Assembly: GCA_949045875.1 (NCBI GenBank)
Contig: CARPYP010000034.1
Span: 1-16,910 of the forward strand
Direction: 5' to 3'
Source: an uncultured Clostridia bacterium
GTDB lineage: Bacteria > Bacillota > Clostridia > TANB77 > CAG-508
Length of the DNA stretch: 16,910 bases
Position 1 is the stretch's first letter. The number at the start of each line of letters is the position of its first letter. This document shows, piece by piece, positions 6,958 through 16,027 of this stretch. The notes under the pieces were generated by a model that did not search any database, was not told where the DNA came from, and saw only the letters and a program-made list of their open reading frames with translations. Position numbers and translations under genes: made by a program.

Positions 6958-7070
6958 TAACTTATTATGACAACTTGAAAAGTTAATTGACATCATAAAA
7001 ATAATCTAAAAAAAGATTATTAAAATATTGTCTTTAATGATTATAAAAAATTTAATAAGGAGGAAAAAAG

Positions 7071-10000
7071 ATGAAATTAAAGAGAATAATTATTGTAATA
7101 TTATTAACCACAATATGTATATCACAATTCTATTTTATTTCATTTAACAAATCTGTATATGCTGAGGATAATGTAGCCCAAAATAACAATGATACCAAAT
7201 ATCATTATAAGCAACTTACAGACTTATCAAAAAGTATTTATAATGGAATGTATGATATGTATGTTAAAGGAATTTTAAAAACAGGAACAGAAGATTATGA
7301 TCTTACAGCAAATGGTCATATCACGCAATCACAACTTGAAAAATATAATAATGGAAATAAAGAATTAATGGATGCAATGTATGCAGCAAGATATGCATTC
7401 TATGCAGATCATCCAGAAATTTTTTATGTTAATTTTTCAGCTATAAGCATTAGAGTAACAAAAGATACAGAAGGAGAGTATCATGCTTATATTGGAGCTG
7501 GAAGATATGATGACTATTATATAGAAGGATTTACAAACACACAAGAAGTAGAAAGTGCAATTGGAGAATTTAATAATAGAGTAAATGAAATAGTAACAGG
7601 TGCAAGAAATATTACAGTAGAAGAAGGAAAAAATCTTACAACAGAACAAATAAAATATGTTCACAATGAGATAATTTATAATACTTCTTATAGATTAGAA
7701 GATGATTGTACACCAGGAAATGAATCACATTTGTCAACACCATATGGTACACTTGTAAAAAAACAAAGTGTATGTGAAGGATATGCAAGAGCATTTAAAA
7801 CTATATTAGACAAATTAGGAATAACATGTATTCTTGTACAAGGTGCACACACTACAGAAGGAGAAGCAACAGAAGCACATATGTGGAACTATGTACAAAT
7901 AGAAGAAAATGTAGAATCAAATGCAAGACAACTAGAAAAAGTTTGGTATGCAGTAGATTGTACAATAGATGATCCTTATGTACGTACACATGCACCTTCA
8001 GATAATAGTGAAGAAGAACCAGGAAACAATATTGTAGAGGGATTTGAAAATACAAGATATTTATTAGTTGGAGCTGTTACTATGAATGTAGAACATTTCC
8101 CAATTGAAGAAGTAGAATCAGCAGGTAATTATAAATTTGAATATCCAGAACTAAAAGTAGAAGATTATGGAATAGATACAGTCACAAACAAAGATGGATT
8201 AGTTGTAAAATATAAAAAAGAAGGAACAGAAACAGAGGAATATAGAGCAGGAGATTATTCTATAAGTTATAATGGAAAAGGTTATAATGGAGCAGCAGAA
8301 GACGGATATTATCTTATGATGAAATCTACCCAATATAGACCAGGAGATCAAATATGGGAAGAAAGTAAATGGGGATATTTAATTCCAGACCCAAGATTAT
8401 ATGTAGGAATAATAGATAATGGTGATCATATATACATATCAGTAGCAAATGCAGAATATACTGAATTTGCTGTAACTAATGTACCACCAGGAGATTATGA
8501 ACATGATATAACATGTTTAACATATAAAGGAACAGAAGAACAAATTTTAGTACAAAGTGGAAGACTTTATAATCCAAGTGGAATATATAAGGCTAAACCA
8601 TATATAAAACAACAATCACCATTACCAACAGCAACACTTACAGTTGGACCAACATATCATGTATCAGTTACTTATGATGATGATCTAGTATTCAAAGAGG
8701 GAGAAACAGAAGTAGGATATAAAATGACATCATCAGGAGCAACAGGAGCAGAAAAATCTACAATAACAAATTTTCAATGGGATGGAAAACGTACAATAAC
8801 ATTTGATTTAAAATTTAGTGAAATGTATGCAGATGATCAAGCTTCTTATTATATAAATATTACTGGATTAGTAGGAAAAAATAGTGGGAAAGCTCCAATG
8901 GAGATAACATATGGTGCTTACAACTTGATAGGGTGCTCTTTCAGTATGAACAAAGCTCGTAATTGGGAAGTATTTGGAAGACCAATATTACTTGAAGAAG
9001 AAGACTTATCAATGAAAGATTGGACAACAGCAAGTGGAGAAAAATTATCAGATAAATTGAAAAATAGAATAACACTTGTAGCAACTAAAACTACAGTTGA
9101 ACAAGAAAAAGTAATGGATGATTTAGTAGAAAGTGAATTTCCAAATCAAGAAATAAAGTCAAGTCAAACTTATGACATATCATTAAATGTATGTAAAAAA
9201 TATGTTGTAAAAACAGGACATAGACTAAGAGTAGCACTTGGATTTCCAGCAGGATATGGACCAGAAGATGCAGGAGTTACATTCAAAGCATATCACTTTA
9301 TTAGAAATGATAAAAATGAAGTAGTAGGAGTTGAAGAAATTCCATGTGTTGTAACACAATATGGTTTAATAATCACATGTGACTCATTCAGTCCATATAT
9401 GATTGCTGTAACCGATGATGATGGAAAACAAAACAAAGAAAAGGCAGTGATAGCCACAAGTTCAAAAGGTGGTAAAATCACAAACGCAAGTAGTGAAAAA
9501 GGAAATATCATTACACTATCAGAAAATGAAACAAAGACAATTACTATAAAAGCAGATAATGATTATGAAATTGAATCAGTAGTAGTTTGTGGAAAAACAA
9601 TAGATATAACAAATAAAGAAACAATGGAAATCACAGTAAACTATAATGAAGTTACAAATACAAACAATATAATAGATGTTAATTTCGTATCAAAAGCAGT
9701 TGTAGCAAAAGATGTAGAAAGAGGAGAAACAGTAGTTCAACCAAAAGATACACCTGTAGAAGGAGAACCAGAAGAGCCTGGAAAACCAGAGAAACCAGGG
9801 GAACCAGAAAATCCAGGGGAACCAGAAAATCCAGGAGAACCAGAAAAACCAGGAGAACCAGAAAAACCAGAGGAACCAGAAGAAACAATAAAAAGTGAAA
9901 AATACTTGATAGAAGAAGGATTTATTTCAAAAATAGTTCTAGGAACAACAGTAAAAGAATTAAAAACTAAGGTAGAAGCATCTAAAGATATAATAATAAA

Positions 10001-10286
10001 AGACAAAAATGGAAATGCACTTGGAGAAAATGACAAGTTATCGACAGGTATGACATTACAAGTTGGGGACACTTTACAATTAACAATAATAGTAACAGGC
10101 GATATTGATGGAACAGGAGAAATTACCTTAACAGACCTTGCACAATTAAAATTACATTATATAGAAAAAGAGTCATTAACAGAAGCCAGTTTAAAAGCAG
10201 CAGACATAAACAATGATGGAAAAATAACCATAACTGATTTAGCGCAACTTAAATTAGTAATAGTAGATTTAATGGAATTAGAATAA
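7071..10286 (+). CDS. Secreted transglutaminase-like protein with C-terminal dockerin
   Basis: A 1071-residue exported protein. A signal peptide (1-31, likely cut after SVYA) is followed by a helical region (about 40-115) and a transglutaminase-like cysteine domain (about 190-305). Its catalytic triad is visible: Cys235 in KQSVCEGYARAF, His270 in EAHMWNYV, Asp296 in WYAVDCTIDDP. The long middle (360-880) looks like beta-rich Ig/repeat modules. Then come six GEPExP-type hexapeptides (898-933), a linking module (about 940-1009, shared with the third gene of the locus) and a dockerin (1010-1071) with two calcium loops, GDIDGTGEITLTD and ADINNDGKITITD. AGGAGG precedes the ATG. Such domains may act as proteases, cross-linkers or amidases; the substrate is unknown. 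The dockerin should bind the cohesin protein encoded 13 bases downstream. The order transglutaminase-dockerin-cohesin suggests one operon. Confidence 0.85.
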   Translation: MKLKRIIIVILLTTICISQFYFISFNKSVYAEDNVAQNNNDTKYHYKQLTDLSKSIYNGMYDMYVKGILKTGTEDYDLTANGHITQSQLEKYNNGNKELMDAMYAARYAFYADHPEIFYVNFSAISIRVTKDTEGEYHAYIGAGRYDDYYIEGFTNTQEVESAIGEFNNRVNEIVTGARNITVEEGKNLTTEQIKYVHNEIIYNTSYRLEDDCTPGNESHLSTPYGTLVKKQSVCEGYARAFKTILDKLGITCILVQGAHTTEGEATEAHMWNYVQIEENVESNARQLEKVWYAVDCTIDDPYVRTHAPSDNSEEEPGNNIVEGFENTRYLLVGAVTMNVEHFPIEEVESAGNYKFEYPELKVEDYGIDTVTNKDGLVVKYKKEGTETEEYRAGDYSISYNGKGYNGAAEDGYYLMMKSTQYRPGDQIWEESKWGYLIPDPRLYVGIIDNGDHIYISVANAEYTEFAVTNVPPGDYEHDITCLTYKGTEEQILVQSGRLYNPSGIYKAKPYIKQQSPLPTATLTVGPTYHVSVTYDDDLVFKEGETEVGYKMTSSGATGAEKSTITNFQWDGKRTITFDLKFSEMYADDQASYYINITGLVGKNSGKAPMEITYGAYNLIGCSFSMNKARNWEVFGRPILLEEEDLSMKDWTTASGEKLSDKLKNRITLVATKTTVEQEKVMDDLVESEFPNQEIKSSQTYDISLNVCKKYVVKTGHRLRVALGFPAGYGPEDAGVTFKAYHFIRNDKNEVVGVEEIPCVVTQYGLIITCDSFSPYMIAVTDDDGKQNKEKAVIATSSKGGKITNASSEKGNIITLSENETKTITIKADNDYEIESVVVCGKTIDITNKETMEITVNYNEVTNTNNIIDVNFVSKAVVAKDVERGETVVQPKDTPVEGEPEEPGKPEKPGEPENPGEPENPGEPEKPGEPEKPEEPEETIKSEKYLIEEGFISKIVLGTTVKELKTKVEASKDIIIKDKNGNALGENDKLSTGMTLQVGDTLQLTIIVTGDIDGTGEITLTDLAQLKLHYIEKESLTEASLKAADINNDGKITITDLAQLKLVIVDLMELE
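9762..9869 (+). repeat. Six 18-base tandem repeats encoding a GEPExP linker
   Basis: Six consecutive 18-base units encode hexapeptides GEPEEP, GKPEKP, GEPENP (twice) and GEPEKP (twice). They form an extended Pro/Glu-rich spacer before the dockerin module. Near-identical units suggest copy-number change by slippage. Confidence 0.9.
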
Positions 10287-10299
10287 AGGGGGAAAAATT

Positions 10300-11061
10300 A
10301 TGAAAAGAAAAATAATAACATTAAGTTTAATTTTAGTAATAGTTACTTTAGTAAGTAATGTATATGCTGTATCTAAATGTAAGGTAGATTTAAAAACAGA
10401 CAAAAGTGAATATAATAAAAATGATGAATTTACAGTAAATGTTAATTTATCAGATATTCAAGATGAAAAAGGGATTATAGCAGTAGGAGGAACATTAGAA
10501 TATGATAAAAACAGTTTAGAATTAGTAAAAATGGAAGCACAAGGAAAATGGACTAAACCTTCATATAATGAAGCAAATGGAAAATTTGTTACAGATAGAG
10601 ATAATAGTTATGCAACAAAAGGTGAAACTTTATTCAAAATTACTTTTAAAGTAAAAGAAGAAAGTAAAAAAGATATTACAATAACATTAAAAGATATCTC
10701 AGCATCAAATGGAAAAGAAGATATAAAAACAGATAATGTAAGTAAAGTTATCACTATAAAAAATGCTACTGTACCAGACACAAAACCAGGAGATAATAAT
10801 GATGGAAATAATGCAGGAAATAATATAGGTAACAATGTAGGTAATAATGCGGGTAACAATGTAGGTAATAATACAAGTAATAACAACTCTATATATAATA
10901 ACAAAATACCACAAGCAGGAGAAAATAACACAATGATAATATTTTGCATAATAATATTAATTGTAATTGCAACAACTTATTTCATGAAAATAAGAATTAT
11001 TAATAAAAAAAGCAAAAAGGAGTTAACAATAGGAAAGCACTCAAAACAAAGTAAACACTAA
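10300..11061 (+). CDS. Surface-anchored single-cohesin protein
   Basis: Cohesins are the receptors of dockerins in cellulosome-type complexes. The 253-residue protein has a signal peptide (1-23, likely cut after VYA), one cohesin-like domain (about 27-155) and an Asn/Gly-rich spacer (about 164-200). Cohesin features are VDLKTDKSEYNKNDEFTVNV, then a GGTLEYDKNSLELV strand typical of the fold, and a closing VITIKN strand. The end has IPQAGE (203-208), a hydrophobic segment (about 211-229) and a basic tail. IPQAGE resembles an LPxTG sortase signal with two changes, and the 24-residue tail is long for one, so a plain membrane anchor is equally possible. The gene starts 13 bases after the dockerin protein gene, with AAAGGGGG as ribosome site. 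It most likely displays the two dockerin proteins on the cell. Confidence 0.8.
   Translation: MKRKIITLSLILVIVTLVSNVYAVSKCKVDLKTDKSEYNKNDEFTVNVNLSDIQDEKGIIAVGGTLEYDKNSLELVKMEAQGKWTKPSYNEANGKFVTDRDNSYATKGETLFKITFKVKEESKKDITITLKDISASNGKEDIKTDNVSKVITIKNATVPDTKPGDNNDGNNAGNNIGNNVGNNAGNNVGNNTSNNNSIYNNKIPQAGENNTMIIFCIIILIVIATTYFMKIRIINKKSKKELTIGKHSKQSKH
10804..10875 (+). repeat. 12-base tandem repeats encoding a GNNx linker
   Basis: Six 12-base units encode G-N-N-x tetrapeptides (x is A, I, V, A, V, T) between the cohesin domain and the membrane anchor. They make a flexible, hydrophilic spacer. Confidence 0.88.
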
Positions 11062-11108
11062 ATTTTAGGTGAATTTATATAATATCTATGTTAAAAATCC
11101 ATTAAAGA

Positions 11109-11114
11109 TATAAT
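11109..11114 (+). promoter_or_regulatory. Isolated TATAAT before the third gene
   Basis: A consensus -10 hexamer lies 35 bases before the start codon, but no convincing -35 box is at 16-18 bases. The 88-base gap has no terminator either, so read-through from the cohesin gene is the likelier route of expression. Confidence 0.25.
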
Positions 11115-11149
11115 AAAATGTAGAAAGAAAAAAATGGAGGATTTATTAA

Positions 11150-14100
11150 ATGAGAAGGAAAATAAAAAATAATAACAGCAAAATTAAATATATACTCACA
11201 ATAAGTATTTGTTTTGTAGTATTATTATTAATATTTTTATTAACACAAGAAAATATAATGAATGGTACTTATACAGTTTTAGCAAATGAAAGTGATTTTT
11301 GTTACTTATCAGATATACCTTATGATACTAGACAATCAAAACCAGGTTGGGGAACTATACATATAAATGAAACAGATGGTGGAGCAAATTTTTCGGTAAA
11401 AATAGAAGGTGCTTTGTATAGTTTTGAAAAGGGTATATGGGCACATGCAAGTTCTAAAGTAGTATATGATTTAACAAATTATAGTGATTATGACTATTTA
11501 ACTACATATATGGGAGTAAATAATACTTCTGGTAATAGAGGTAATGGTGTTAAATTTTACATATACACATCAACCGATGGAAGCAATTGGGAACTAAAGA
11601 CAGAAGAAAATCCACCTGTAATTAAATCAGCTGACAATGCAATATTTGCCAAAATAGATATTAAAGGTGCAAAGTTTTTAAAATTAGAAGCTAATGATAA
11701 TGGATCAAATGGAAATGACCATTCTGTTTATGTAGATGCTAAATTAATTAAAGAAACATATAAAGAACCAGGGGAAGAATTAGTTCCATCAATTGACGAA
11801 TTAGATAATAAAATAAAAACAGAATTTGCAAATGCAGATTTAACAAATCCTGAATATGAATTAACGCTACTTAAAAGAGAACTAATTAATAGAGTAGGTA
11901 ATTATGCTTTAAAAAGATTTTTAGGTGAAAGTGAGCAAAATACTAACACATATGTATGGTTAACAAGTAACTTAGATGTTCTAAGATTATATATGCTAGG
12001 GGGAACACCAGAAGGTGGAAGTTATTATAATTCATTAACACAACTTTCTAGACTTTATGATGAATATAGTAATGACTTTACAAATAGTCAAAGAATACAA
12101 AATGACTGGTGTCCAGCAAATATGACCAAAGGTGATTTGTATAAAAAAATGGCAATTTCACTTTCTTTAACACATTCACAAAGAGTTGGCTTATGGATGC
12201 AATCAGGTGCAACAGAAAATCAATCAGACGCGCTTAAACGTTATGCAATATATAAATATATGTATGAAAATGGAAAGCTTAATGCATTAGGAGGAAATTG
12301 GGATATAACAAAATGGTTTGAATCTCTACAAGTTGAAGAAATGCGTTTTATTATGAATAATGCTATAGATGACGAAGAAATTCTATGGTTAAATGCATAT
12401 GTTCAAGATAAATTAGAACAATATCATACAACAAATTACCTAACACCACATCCATATATGGCTTATGTATGGCCAAGTTATGGTAATGAAATTTATTATG
12501 CAGAAGAAAATAAAAGTTATTTTAATGAATTATTTGCAGTAAACAAAAAAGATGATAATGCGGGTAACGAATTAAGTGGAGAAAATGCTGGCAAGGTAGG
12601 TTTATTTGATACAAAATTTACTATACCTGGAGGTAAAAATAATCCAAATTATACATTTAAAGTAACAAGAGGTACTCCAGATTATAAACTATATAAAGTA
12701 TGGATGAATTTCAGAAACAAATTTGGAACTGGAGCAGTTTGTGGAGGTATATCAAAATCAGGTTCAAATATTCGTACAACACATGGAATACCTGCAACAG
12801 TTATTGGTCAACCAGGACACGCAGCCCTTTTATATTATACAAAAAATACACAAGGAAAAGGTTATTGGGGAATTGATAATGACGTAAGTGGATGGACATT
12901 ATCAGAAAAAGGCGAAAGAATGTTACTAGGTTGGGGAAACGCTAGTTACAGTAGAGGATATTCTGTAGTATATACAGTATTAGCACAAGAAGCAATAAAT
13001 GACTATGAAAATTTGGTAAAGTGTGAAGAAGAAGTCATGCGTGCAAAAGTATATGAAGGAAATTTAGCAAAGCAAGAAGAGATATATAGGAAAGCTTTAC
13101 AAATACAACCTATAAACATTGATGCGTGGGTTGGTTTAATTAATGTATACAATGCAAGTGAAAACAAAACAGAAAACGATTATTATAATTTAGCAGAAGA
13201 ATTAGCAGAAAAGTTAAAATGTTTCCCATTACCAATGCAACATTTAACAAATTTAATAAAACCAAAATTAACAAGTGTAGAAAATATATATAGATTTACA
13301 CTTTTACAAACAAGAATTTTAACAGAAGGAAGTACACTTCCTAATACTTCAACTGAGGTACTTCAACCATCAGTTACAAGAACAGAAGCAAACTATCTAT
13401 TAGGAAAGCTAGATAAAACAATTGCTACATTTTCATTCGATGGAGCAGATGCAGGAAAAATTGTATTATCAAGTCGTTTCGATGGAAATGGAGTTCGTTG
13501 GGATTATAGCTTAGACGGAAAACAAACTTGGAACGAAGTTTCATTTACTGCAGAAGAAGAACATAAATTACAGTTAACACCACAACAAATAAGTAGTATT
13601 ACAGCTGAAAATGATATATATGTTCATATAGTTGGAGTAAACTATGATGAAGAAAACCTATATAAAATAGACATTACAGAAGGAGCAATTCCAGCAACCT
13701 TATTTGCTAATGACTTTGAAAATCGTATAGTAGGAGTTAACTTAGGTATTGAATGGCGTTATTCAGAAAAAGATAAATGGACTTTATATAGTGTAAGTTC
13801 TCCAGATTTAACAGGAGATAAAACTATACAAATAAGACAAAGCGCAACAGGAACACAATTAACAAGTCCAGTAGCAACATATAATTTTACAAAAGACAAT
13901 CAACCAGAAACAAGAAAATATATACCAGTATCGCACTTAACAATAGAGGGAGTTTCTAGTGAAGCTACTGCTCAAGGAAGACATGCAAGAAATGCCATAG
14001 ATGCAAACTATAATACTAATTGGCACTCAGCATGGAATGGATCAGACACAGAACGTTACATTATTATTAAATTAGATCAATCAGTTTATCTATCAGCAGT

Positions 14101-15976
14101 AGAATATGTACCTGGTGGTGGAGGAAATGGAAAAATCTTAGATGGTACTATTTATGGTAGCATGGATGGAGAAAATTGGGAAGAACTAAAAAATCTAAAA
14201 AATCTAACATATACTAACCAAGCAAATACAAATGAAGATGCTATTAAAAACACAAAAAGTTTTGAAATAGAACAACAAAAAGAAGTTCAATATGTCAAAA
14301 TAGTAGCAGACCGTGCCTCTAATGGTAATTGGTTTACTGCAAGAGCATTTAACTTCTTTCAAGACATAACAAAAAATCCTCATCCTACAGCAGGAATTGC
14401 ATATAGCACTACAGAACCAACAAGTGGAAGAGTAGTAGCGAGACTTGTAAATCCAAGTACCAAAATAACAATTACAAACAATGATGGAAAAGACACATAT
14501 ATATTTACTGAAAATGGAGAATTTACATTTGAATTTGAAGACGAAAAAGGAAATACAGGTTCAGCTGTAGCAAAAGTAAATTGGATAGATAAAGACATTC
14601 CATCAGCAGATATAGATTATGATATAGATGACCATAAAAAATTAGTTATTTTACTAGATGGAATTAGTGAAGATGTATACTTATTAGATAAAGACAATAA
14701 AAAGATAAACTTTATTGAAGTTGAAAATGGAAAAGTTAAAAATATCTCATATTTAGACTCATCAAACAATGTATATAAAGTAGTTGAGGTAGATGAAAAT
14801 GGAGTTATCAAAAAAATCACATATAAAAATACAACAGGTAAAGTTTCTTCAGTTGGAACTTATGTAACAACAATGGAAAATGGAGCAGTTAGTGGAGAAG
14901 AATACTTTGATAATGAAGGTAATAGTGTAACAATAACTGATTCAGAAAAAGAAACTTTAAGACAATTACAACAAGCCATGACAAATCCATTAGAATATAC
15001 ATTTGAAGAAAGTGGAGAATATGAATTTAAAATGCTTGACAAAGCAAGTAATATAGCATATAAAAGCATAAAAGCAGATTATATAGAAAATGATACCACA
15101 ATTATAGCAAGTGATATTACATATAATATTACAAAATTAACCAATACAGATGTTATAGCAACTATTAAACCATATATAATTGATACAGAAGGTAAAGCAG
15201 TAGAAGTTGAAATGGTTAATAATAATAAAAACAAACAATACACATTTACAGAAAATGGAGAATTTGAATTTGAATATAAAGATTCTTCAGACAGTAATAA
15301 TTGGGATGTAAAAAAACACAAAGCAAAAGTAAGTTGGATTGATAAAACTGCACCAACAGCAGAAATTAGCTATAGTACAAAAGAACCTGCAAACAAAGTA
15401 GTAGCAAAACTAGTAAATGAAAGTGAACAAATAATAGTTACAAACAATGGAACTAGTAGAGAATATATATTTACAGAAAATGGAGAATTTACATTTGAAT
15501 TTGAAGACCTTGCAGGAAACAAATCAACAGCAGTTGCCAAAGTCGACTGGATAAATAAAGATGAAGAACCAGATAATTCAGAAGGAGGAATTACATCTGA
15601 AATCTATAAAATAGAAGAAGACTACATTTCAAAGATTACACCAAAAACAACAATCAGTACTTTCAAGAAGAATGTAGAAACAGACCAAGAACTAACATTT
15701 ATGGATAAAGATGGAAAGCCATTAAAAGATAGTAGTATTATAAAAACAGGTACAAAATTAAAAGTAGGAGACATAGAATATACATTAGTAGTAACAGGAG
15801 ACATAAATGGAGATGGAGAGATTACAATTACAGACTTAGCAAAAGTAAAACTACACTATATCGAAAAAGAATTATTAACAGGAGCAGAATTAAAAGCAGC
15901 AGACATGAATTATGATGGAGAAATTACAGTAACTGATATTGCACAAATAAAATCAATATTAATTGGAAAAAAATAA
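11150..15976 (+). CDS. Giant secreted NPCBM / transglutaminase-like / F5/8-type-C / Ig-like protein with dockerin
   Basis: A 1608-residue exported protein. Segments in order: basic N terminus and hydrophobic signal (13-31, possible cleavage after TVLA at 45); an NPCBM carbohydrate-binding domain (about 46-202: GWGTIHIN, GIWAHASSKVVYDL); a helical region; a transglutaminase-like cysteine domain (about 505-610) with likely Cys531 (GAVCGGISKSG), His557 (GQPGHAALLYY) and Asp576 (YWGIDNDVSGW); a TPR-like stretch (about 612-710); a beta region; an F5/8 type C domain (about 924-1072: RNAIDANYNTNWHSAW, YGSMDGENWEEL); Ig-like repeats sharing FTENGEF (1119, 1366, 1441); the pre-dockerin module (1483-1548); and a dockerin (1549-1608: GDINGDGEITITD, ADMNYDGEITVTD). 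GGAGG lies 9 bases before the ATG. It likely binds host or dietary glycans and docks onto the cohesin protein. The enzymatic reaction is unknown. Confidence 0.83.
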   Translation: MRRKIKNNNSKIKYILTISICFVVLLLIFLLTQENIMNGTYTVLANESDFCYLSDIPYDTRQSKPGWGTIHINETDGGANFSVKIEGALYSFEKGIWAHASSKVVYDLTNYSDYDYLTTYMGVNNTSGNRGNGVKFYIYTSTDGSNWELKTEENPPVIKSADNAIFAKIDIKGAKFLKLEANDNGSNGNDHSVYVDAKLIKETYKEPGEELVPSIDELDNKIKTEFANADLTNPEYELTLLKRELINRVGNYALKRFLGESEQNTNTYVWLTSNLDVLRLYMLGGTPEGGSYYNSLTQLSRLYDEYSNDFTNSQRIQNDWCPANMTKGDLYKKMAISLSLTHSQRVGLWMQSGATENQSDALKRYAIYKYMYENGKLNALGGNWDITKWFESLQVEEMRFIMNNAIDDEEILWLNAYVQDKLEQYHTTNYLTPHPYMAYVWPSYGNEIYYAEENKSYFNELFAVNKKDDNAGNELSGENAGKVGLFDTKFTIPGGKNNPNYTFKVTRGTPDYKLYKVWMNFRNKFGTGAVCGGISKSGSNIRTTHGIPATVIGQPGHAALLYYTKNTQGKGYWGIDNDVSGWTLSEKGERMLLGWGNASYSRGYSVVYTVLAQEAINDYENLVKCEEEVMRAKVYEGNLAKQEEIYRKALQIQPINIDAWVGLINVYNASENKTENDYYNLAEELAEKLKCFPLPMQHLTNLIKPKLTSVENIYRFTLLQTRILTEGSTLPNTSTEVLQPSVTRTEANYLLGKLDKTIATFSFDGADAGKIVLSSRFDGNGVRWDYSLDGKQTWNEVSFTAEEEHKLQLTPQQISSITAENDIYVHIVGVNYDEENLYKIDITEGAIPATLFANDFENRIVGVNLGIEWRYSEKDKWTLYSVSSPDLTGDKTIQIRQSATGTQLTSPVATYNFTKDNQPETRKYIPVSHLTIEGVSSEATAQGRHARNAIDANYNTNWHSAWNGSDTERYIIIKLDQSVYLSAVEYVPGGGGNGKILDGTIYGSMDGENWEELKNLKNLTYTNQANTNEDAIKNTKSFEIEQQKEVQYVKIVADRASNGNWFTARAFNFFQDITKNPHPTAGIAYSTTEPTSGRVVARLVNPSTKITITNNDGKDTYIFTENGEFTFEFEDEKGNTGSAVAKVNWIDKDIPSADIDYDIDDHKKLVILLDGISEDVYLLDKDNKKINFIEVENGKVKNISYLDSSNNVYKVVEVDENGVIKKITYKNTTGKVSSVGTYVTTMENGAVSGEEYFDNEGNSVTITDSEKETLRQLQQAMTNPLEYTFEESGEYEFKMLDKASNIAYKSIKADYIENDTTIIASDITYNITKLTNTDVIATIKPYIIDTEGKAVEVEMVNNNKNKQYTFTENGEFEFEYKDSSDSNNWDVKKHKAKVSWIDKTAPTAEISYSTKEPANKVVAKLVNESEQIIVTNNGTSREYIFTENGEFTFEFEDLAGNKSTAVAKVDWINKDEEPDNSEGGITSEIYKIEEDYISKITPKTTISTFKKNVETDQELTFMDKDGKPLKDSSIIKTGTKLKVGDIEYTLVVTGDINGDGEITITDLAKVKLHYIEKELLTGAELKAADMNYDGEITVTDIAQIKSILIGKK
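14497..14542 (+). repeat. Internal repeat of the Ig-like region, copy 1
   Basis: These 46 bases recur at 15463-15508 with a single mismatch (T14509 against A15475). They encode the IFTENGEFTFEFED core of an Ig-like module. The flanks differ much more, pointing to recent duplication or gene conversion of the module core. Confidence 0.85.
15463..15508 (+). repeat. Internal repeat of the Ig-like region, copy 2
   Basis: Second copy of the 46-base segment at 14497-14542, with one mismatch. A more diverged third protein copy begins at residue 1366. Confidence 0.85.
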
Positions 15977-15978
15977 TA

Positions 15979-16012
15979 AAAAAGGAAAAGAGAGAGTTCT
16001 CTTTTCCTTTTT
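15979..16012. terminator. Bidirectional terminator between the dockerin gene and the SOD gene
   Basis: A perfect 15-bp stem (15979-15993 with 15998-16012) has a GAGT loop, with five A leading in and five T leading out. It lies between convergent genes and can end both transcripts. Confidence 0.9.
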
Positions 16013-16027
16013 ATATAGAAACACCGA

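Noticed and set aside
7022..7070. Riboswitch in the leader of the first dockerin gene
   Set aside because: No conserved core of a cyclic-di-GMP or other known class is recognisable; only one small AT-rich hairpin is present just upstream.
9737..10072. Minus-strand open frame with collagen-like GSPGFSGSPG repeats
   Set aside because: It is the antisense of the GEPExP repeat in the dockerin gene, has no ribosome site, and its repeat pattern is only the complement of the real one.
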